A DNA stretch of 64,000 nucleotides. Origin: Saturnia japonica. Lineage: Eukaryota; Arthropoda; Insecta; Lepidoptera; Saturniidae. The translations under genes were made by a program, and so were the position numbers. Where the stretch lies: NCBI GenBank assembly GCA_033032175.1, contig CM065325.1, positions 1,764,930-1,828,929 of the forward strand, read 5' to 3'. The notes below the pieces were generated by a model that saw only the letters and a program-made list of their open reading frames with translations, was not told the origin of the DNA and did no database searches. Numbering within the stretch: position 1 is the first letter of the stretch; each line of letters opens with the position of its first letter. Positions 57,465-64,000 of this stretch are shown in pieces.

Positions 57465-58769
57465 TTTAAAGTTCTATAATCACTATATAATTTATATTAA
57501 AGTCCGTAATCATTATTAAATTCACTTAAATAACTGCTATACTATACCCTCTTTTATTACGTCTTGTTAATTAGTACATAAGTTAAAGATGCTAATATTA
57601 TATATTACATTATGTCTACGAATTGGCAATAACCACCTGGTGTTTTGTCTAGAGTGATTGCGACACTGTTTTGTTATTCACTGTAAGCCGCCACATAGTG
57701 TTTATAAAATAAGGGTTAATAAAAAGAATTTTGTAGAATATGTAATTATAATTTAATATTTTTAAACCCTCGGAAGCGCTCCCAATACTAACTACCTAAT
57801 TTAGGTGATAGCGAGCAACTTATTGTAAAATCAACAACATGTATTTTTTGTTGATATAATATTTTCTAGTGTAACATTGCGATTTTTGTAATTTATGGTG
57901 GATAAATGATTATTATTATTATCATGGAACACGTCGTCACCTAACATCAGATGAGATTATGAACAACGCTAAACCAATAGAGAATAATTAAAAAAACTAG
58001 TTATCTGGACGAGTACAATAATGAAGTGTATTTCGGTTATATCCCGACAAAAGATCTGATCTTAATATTTTTAACTACACTAGACGTACTGACATGCCAA
58101 GGCCGCTTCTCAAATTTTTTTTCTTTCAAAATGTTCCATCTGTCGTTTAATACGATATTTTATTTTATTTTATTATCGTCGTCTAAATTCTTTTAAAGCA
58201 TAACCTATGTTTCTTAGTATTTATGATGTATTTGATAAAGGCAATGTACAGAATTATACATAATTCATACATTGCTTAGGCATTCTATCGAATACCAACT
58301 AATGAGAAACCGGTAAAGCATGAAGTGCATCTCCGATTTGTTTCGAATATCATGTTAGTTTTCGGCTACTCCCACTCACTAAAAACCACACGGGTGTGGC
58401 GAAACGGGAGCGCGATATAACCTTTTTTTTCGTTAGACCCTTATGTAATTTTTTTTTAACTTATATCTAACCTCTTTTCTTTTTAATACTTTCTTATCTA
58501 GATAAAAAAAAATTATGCCACACCTATTATTTTTTTAACAATAACTTTTGTATTTTTGAGCTGCGCACGTCATTTATAACATTTCCTAGGCATTCTATTA
58601 TCTTTATTTTACATTGCCGGCTACTCTTAGGCATTCTATAGAATGTCGGCATTTCATACATTGTTTATTACATAAATATTTTAATCAATAAATATTTTCT
58701 AATTTCAACGAGGTCTTTTGTTGAAGTCGGTAAAAAAATCCATATAAATAAAATTATTGCAGTTTGCCG
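57465..58769. other. Intergenic, mostly unclassified
   Basis: No gene. Four scattered copies of TAGGCATTCTAT or its near-palindrome (CATTCTATAGAATG) occur between 58275 and 58650, and ACTCCCACTCACTAAAAACC at 58370 resembles an R1-type 3' end. Probably old repeats. Confidence 0.35.
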
Positions 58770-58975
58770 TTGTTCGCGCATCACATCAAAACTACTGGAT
58801 AGACTTTATTCATTTTTTTCGTTTACTCCTTAGATCTTTGGTCATTATAAAAACAAAATATCACTATATCCAAATATAAATAATTCAATTTTAAGAAACT
58901 ACGATTTTTATAAGAATTACACATTCTTCTGTCCTCCACGCAAGCGAAGCCGCGTACACAGCTAGTTTCGAAGTA
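58770..58975 (-). repeat. Dispersed repeat, reversed relative of 8870-9060
   Basis: Ends CGCAAGCGAAGCCGCGTACA then CAGCTAGT, the reverse complement of the head at 8870. Confidence 0.5.
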
Positions 58976-59047
58976 AAAACAAACAGCGTGGCATTACTTT
59001 ATACAAGAAAAATAATCAACTAATATTATTATTCGTTAATTATTTGG

Positions 59048-59140
59048 TCAGTGAACAATAAATGAAAAACAACTTTAATTAGATTATAACAATTTATTAC
59101 GATATTTTAAACTTTATCCTGTTTTATACTATAAATAACC
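59048..59140. other. Left anchor of the duplicated block (copy B)
   Basis: GTGAACAATAAATGAAAAAC and AACTTTATCCTGTTTTATAC match 32528-32640. Confidence 0.6.
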
Positions 59141-59707
59141 GATTACCTAGTGCTAATTTACCAATTTTGGTATATATATGCCAACAAATAGGTTTCTCAG
59201 AAACACGTGTAACGGTTTGGAATAATTTTTTGTATCTATAATGCTTAAATACAGTTTCAGTATTCCAAGCAAAATGTATAAATTCCATACAAGCAAAAAT
59301 GTAATTAATAGGAAAAAAAACTAAATTCAAACTTTATTTATTCTACACAAGATTTACAAACATTTACACAGTGACCTCCAAACTAGGCAGAGTCTGTCTC
59401 TTGGAAGCCGATAAACGAATTTACAAAACATTTTTCTCAAACATCTCGGGTGGCCGTAAACGATTTTATAGGTATATTTAAATAAAATGATGCAATTATT
59501 ATCTATATATTAATACGTGAAGCAAAAGCTTTCGTTACCTTTTTAAGCGTATTGCGTGTACAGAAGAATGTGAGATTTGGCATGGTTAAAGTTTATATGT
59601 TGATGGAGTGCAGAAAGCTAAAATTTATCTGTAATATCTGTTAGTAATATTATATTACATTAAATAAATTAATACTGCGAATCCTAATCCGATCAGTGCC
59701 ATTGAAC

Positions 59708-60663
59708 CAAAGAATATACTACTCTCTACCGAGAGAAGAAGTGTATCTGTCATATAAAAAATTTTCGACCATAGCTTTACACACCTACAACACTACCGCT
59801 CTTGCGGAATAGCAATTAAAACTCAAAATGCGGCAAAATTCAATTCCAGTGAAACTTCCAAATTTCAAATATAGCATAAAGAAAAATCCATAATTTACTA
59901 GAATTATACATTATCAGTATCTTCAAGAAACTATTTGATAATGTTATACTCTAGTAAATTACAGATTTTTCTTCATGCTCTTAATATTATCCATAATTGT
60001 CAAGAAAATTAAAACAAACTGTCAGTATTGATTATTTATTTATTTCTTAAAATCCGAAGTTTTCTCTCCATGGCTTTCCTTTTCTCGTCCTCTTGCATTT
60101 CCCTATTTTTTAATATAGTATATATTTTAATACAAATATAGAAGGTGCTTCTTTTTACGTGTTGTATGTTCGTGTCTAAATGAATTATACATTTAATTAG
60201 AAATGTGAAGTCCACGTGATCTAACGCAACCATTATATTTTGTTTTATTTGTGGTTTCCATACTGCCTACTTACTTCATAATATTAGCTTTTCCTGGATT
60301 GGGAAGTCTATGATAGGTCACGGTCATATCTTCAGCACGAGTTCTTCCGCACTTGGCACATTTTCTATAATCATTAGCGGACATTTTATACGAAATACCC
60401 GTAAGTTCCATAATAGCGATTGTAATAAAAGTATTCAGAAAGTTTCATGTATTCCAATGGCGATTCAATCTAACCAAATCTAACGGCAAATTTTGCATTA
60501 AAATAATATTGACAGACTTGACAGAAGGCAGTCAGTGTGACCAGTTTATTGTTGTACCGTTCTTATTTTTTCAGGTAGTATACAATATCTACAACTACAT
60601 GTAAAAAATGAGCATGTGTGCAAGAAAGGGCAAAATCAAGTTTAAAGAAGACAACAGACCCTG
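59708..60663 (-). mobile_element. P-element-like insertion with broken THAP domain
   Basis: 956 bp inserted exactly at CATTGAAC, which is duplicated (59700-59707 and 60664-60671). An 8-bp target duplication is used by P and hAT elements, and the insertion encodes a THAP-type zinc finger on the minus strand, the N-terminal DNA-binding domain of P transposases. Both outer ends begin CA when read inward, but no long terminal inverted repeat is visible. An imperfect inverted repeat lies at about 59880-59976. No further transposase was found, so it is a deletion derivative or a remnant. Confidence 0.6.
60036..60411 (-). pseudogene. THAP-type C2CH zinc finger, frame-broken
   Basis: From ATG at 60411 the minus strand reads KCAKCGRTRAEDMTVTYHRL to a GT donor-like site at 60274. 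A second frame (from 60233) reads ALDHVDFTFLIKCIIHLDTN. Together they supply Cys-x2-Cys and Cys-x2-His in the order of the THAP finger, followed by an Arg/Lys-rich tail. The linking segment holds stops and I found no phase-correct splice. It could be a decayed transposase exon (preferred) or a host THAP gene fragment. Confidence 0.55.
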
Positions 60664-60833
60664 CATTGAACTTAGACCCCCAAAATATTGATATTGTCAC
60701 TCAACGAAAAGTGACAGCAAGTGATGTAGATAATAATACTCATTATTTATGAACTCTGTAAATGTCAAACAGAAAAAAGTCTATGATCAATAAGTCGCTG
60801 GTCGAATTTCGACCTTAGAGCGATCGCTAGTCC

Positions 60834-62059
60834 ATATAAATACAAATACACACGCATAAACAAATATATGTGTGGTTTAGTCGCATCATTAGTACTTATT
60901 TATTACTGAATTTTAAAAAACCTTTTGTTTTACAATGCAATAAACGGAAAAAGACCCAAGTACAAACTTATCCAATATACTATGGATTTACAGCAGTGAA
61001 ACGCAGATAATTTTCATAAGGGAAGCCGTTCTAGAACAAAGTACACTTAGATACCGTGCTACCCACCACACACTATGTGTAACAACTCCTGCCATAGTAG
61101 TAGGTAGGCACGCTTGTGCGTGTCGCATTCTGGGATGAGCCGGTGTATATCAAGTAATCAAGCGAGGTGACAGTTATTTGTATCCGACTGGGTCACAACC
61201 ACCAAACTATTCAAATGGTGATAAACCCGTCACAATAAATTAATAAATGAATTCTTTATTACACTTTTGTTTGTACACTACATTGTACACAAGCATTTTC
61301 TTCCAGCCAACCAGTGGTAATGTGGAAAAAATATTATTGTCGATACTAGAATAGGAAATTAAACTTAAAATAAAAATATACAAAATAAATAAAACAAAAT
61401 AGCATTAAATATAAATACATCCATACTTATATAATAGATGTACCTACAAATAAAAGTACATATATACACAGTAATATTATTCACAGTGACTCTTTGTTCT
61501 TTTTCTCTTTTTTGTTCTTTCAATAGGGAATAACCGCTTAGCCGTTTTTGGTTGGCTCATTACATAGATCGTAATATTTATTCATTTTTTATTGCGTGGT
61601 CTTTAGGTATATTAGTTTCCCACGGTGCACTAAGCTTTACAAGTACTATACGCTTAATTTTTCGAGAATAAAGAAATATGTCTGGTCTGGATGACGAACC
61701 ACGCACATCCTCTGGAATTTTATAATGTTTTTCTTATGTGTCCACTAAAATAGTCCAATCAGGAGCAGATTGAGAAGGGCTTACTTTTAGCATAACATAC
61801 AAAATTACAAATAAAAAAATTATTAATACAGTACAAAATATTCGTAGCAATGTTCGCCTGTGTTGTTGTCATTGTATATATTATGACGTCACGATAGCAC
61901 ACCAAAATTTCGGTTGTTTAAAGTGCCCTAATTCGATTGATATTTTTATCTTTAAAAAAAATCAAAAGTAGAAGATTTTATTTTGAGTAATATTTTTACG
62001 ATCATGTAACAATATAAGGCGTCGATTAAAAATTTAAAAAAAGTTCATGCATATACCCT
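60834..62059. other. Duplicated 3' flank of the second asparaginase copy, middle part
   Basis: 60900-61060 (GGATTTACAGCAGTGAAACG, GGGAAGCCGTTCTAGAAC) matches 33195-33350 (GATTTACAGCAGTCGAAAGG, GGAAGCCGTTCCAAGAC). The rest, 61070-62050, holds no recognised gene. Confidence 0.55.
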
Positions 62060-62330
62060 ATTAGGTTCAGTACCTACCGTCATATTGTCGTTGTAATATA
62101 ATATAATATAGTATGGTTTGTTTTATATTACTTCTAGCTAATAGTTTTAGTAAAGGTACCTATCACGCTGATTCAAATCGAGACTTGTTTTTTCAAACTG
62201 CAAGTCTACTAGAAACCATAAAAGCAAATGGAGTACAATACTATGTAATTAGAAACACAATGGGCCTTATATATTCAGAGCGATTTGCACTTAAAGTTAT
62301 CATTTTTCAATGAAATATTTAATTTCAATT
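62060..62330. other. Conserved flank shared with 34765-35030
   Basis: TTTCAAACTGCAAGTCTACT, AGAAACCATAAAAGCAAATG and CACTTAAAGTTATCATTTTT match copy A. Confidence 0.7.
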
Positions 62331-62857
62331 GGTTCCTGGGCCTAAGCCTGAGCCCACAATAAGAAACTCGCATTGTGCCAGACTGCGATGCGTAAAAACT
62401 ACAACTATAAAGGAACACACTAAGATAACGAACATTACAGTAACCATTAGAAAGCATAAATAGAAATGGGTAAAGCACACAATCAGGGACAAGGAAGAAA
62501 AATGATCAAAAACAATAATTTATTGATTTACAAGTCATAACAAAAGGAAGCGAGGCAGACCATCTACGTGATGTATGGATACAATTAGGGCTGTAGTAGG
62601 TGTCTTATGGACAAGACGGCTAGCGACAGATTGAAATGGTCATTGTTTAACATTGCTTTTGCGCGTTGTCGAAGCAAATTAAATAGGAAGTAATGTAAAG
62701 AAATATAAATGTGCTGTCTGAATAAAAACTTTATTATTTTAAATATAAGATTACATACTGATAAAAAAACGCTTAAAATGTTTAAATGCCATGTTTTATT
62801 TGATATACTTAACATAATATATTTATTTATTTATCCAATGATATAGTGACGACTACG

Positions 62858-63001
62858 CTATTCAAACAGTGGCACTAAAGTATTCCTGTTCAGTTTCCGT
62901 GCGTAATCGACTGGAGTGTTGCCGAGGAGATCCTTCGTATCTTTTGGGACGCCATTTTCGATCAAATACTGCGCAGCATTAGGGCAGTTACACAACACAG
63001 C
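62858..63001 (-). CDS. Last exon of a second asparaginase/ankyrin gene (copy B), rest beyond the window
   Basis: A 144-base exon with the same acceptor, phase, length and stop as the last exon of the gene at 35648-56546. It encodes AVLCNCPNAAQYLIENGVPK and [15 protein letters not shown] count 37 of 47 residues identical to copy A, with no stop or frameshift. The acceptor (TTTTTAG) is intact. The upstream exons would lie beyond 64000. The intron next to it (63002 onward) still resembles the matching intron of copy A (GATGAAxAATxxTCTTxxTTTAG-type stretch). Functional state unknown. Confidence 0.88.
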   Translation of the reverse strand, partial: AVLCNCPNAAQYLIENGVPKDTKDLLGNTPVDYARKLNRNTLVPLFE

Positions 63002-64000
63002 CTAAAAACAAAACACGGGCTTATTGAAACTTCAAAGACAGACGATGAATATTGTCTTACTTTAGTTTAGATAAACATTTATGACTAGCAGTGCCACAGT
63101 AATTATTTTCGTCACATTTTATTTTTCTTATTGATATCCCTAAAGCGTACCAATTTAGCAATAACAAATACTTCTCGTGTAAGATTTATTTTACTACCCC
63201 AAGTCTTGTTGACGGTTTTTAAAGCCATCAGTTATGGAATAACGTGCACTTCCCGTGTAAACAATATTTCATAACATTCGGTAGAAAATTAATTATAAAT
63301 AATTCGCATAAACATTTTTGGCGATATAATTTTTTTTATTGTAAATTCTTTTGTCATTTGGAGAAATGACATAAACTTCCCTTGTACAAAATTACATAAA
63401 AATCGTTTAAAACGTTTTTGACTTCAATCCGTATATCTATATATATATCAATACATATAATATAAACGTAACTGATCGATGTATGTACATAGAAGATATA
63501 TGAGTAAAACTATTATTGGGGGCCTTTATCAACGCAGCAAAACACAACTATGACTAATAGAATTTTTGTCTGTTTGCCAACGTTTGTGCGCTCTAATCTC
63601 AGAAACGGCTGAACCGATTTGGAAAAGTTTTTCACTAATATATTGTGGTAATGTTCACTTAACATTTGTTTTACTTCAATAAGTTCATAAATAAAAAAGT
63701 TGTATCGATTTAAAAAATCACGTAGAACATTTGTTCGATAAAAATGATATAAAATAGCTCTTCAGTTGAATTGACTGAAATTTTAGTTATCTGTATATTA
63801 TGGTTTGTAGAAGGATGATGATTGAAACTTTTCATAAAGTTAAAAAATGGAGAGTTTCAAAAAAATTTAAATTACAATATAAGTTGACCTCAGATCTATG
63901 TGATAAATCATATTAAAAGAGGGTCAGCATAGGCCGGATATTTATCGGTTGAATATATCCGTGCCCCTTTTAGTCATGGCTATTAATTTCGATTAAGATC
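63002..64000. other. Presumed last intron of asparaginase copy B
   Basis: No exon found. A dispersed-repeat core (GCGCTCTAATCTCAGAAACG, GCTGAACCGATTTGGAAAAG) lies at about 63540-63660. Confidence 0.45.

Larger units (their letters stand above)
59495..60833. repeat. Dispersed repeat (52410-52830 family) split by an insertion
   Basis: Left half 59495-59707 and right half 60664-60833 align with the uninterrupted copy at 52.4-52.8 kb. CATTGAAC is present at both sides of the break and once in the other copy. Confidence 0.85.

Noticed and set aside
60275..60411. THAP exon as a functional host gene
   Set aside because: It lies wholly inside an insertion with a target duplication, and no phase-correct following exon was found.

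Overview
This window is eukaryotic and almost certainly from an insect, most likely a moth or butterfly. It is AT-rich, its genes are split by GT-AG introns, and it is loaded with transposons typical of Lepidoptera: RTE, R1 and Jockey/CR1 LINEs, a BEL/Pao retrotransposon, mariners, hAT and P-like elements, and tRNA-derived SINEs. No prokaryotic gene organisation, CRISPR array or structural RNA gene was seen. All gene models were built by hand from splice sites and reading-frame phase, without transcript support.

Layout. (1) 0.4-4.1 kb, minus strand: a five-exon gene for a small secreted or membrane protein (signal peptide, Gly-rich hydrophobic segment, four-Cys tail). (2) 7.5-32.3 kb, plus strand: a divergently transcribed paralogue with the same plan, stretched to 25 kb by insertions. 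Its third intron (15.5 kb) holds two nested minus-strand genes for Cys-rich cytoplasmic-type proteins (10.65-12.2 and 13.8-15.9 kb), an intact DD41D (rosa-like) Tc1/mariner transposon between them, and a 6.4-kb BEL/Pao element. Its fourth intron holds a three-level nest: a dispersed repeat interrupted by an RTE LINE, itself interrupted by a Jockey/CR1 fragment. (3) 35.6-56.5 kb, minus strand: a complete 13-exon gene for a cytosolic L-asparaginase / 60-kDa lysophospholipase-type protein (597 aa) with C-terminal ankyrin repeats. Its introns carry a miniature copia-type LTR element, an R1-clade LINE, a mariner fragment and many SINEs. (4) 62.86-63.0 kb, minus strand: the last exon of a second copy of the asparaginase gene, which runs off the right edge. 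Matching 3' flanks (32.5-35.8 kb against 59.0-63.0 kb) show a tandem segmental duplication.

The best leads are: a 956-bp insertion at 59.7-60.7 kb with an exact 8-bp target duplication and a broken THAP-type zinc finger, best read as a P-element relative; the intact DD41D transposon 79 bp upstream of a host start codon; the BEL/Pao copy whose integrase core has been cleanly removed; the 940-bp copia-type miniature element; and the little-known family of signal-peptide/Gly-hydrophobic/four-Cys proteins at the left end.

Host genes do not form an obvious pathway. The two nested Cys-rich genes are neighbours on one strand and may be co-regulated. The divergent paralogue pair may share a control region at 4.15-7.47 kb.
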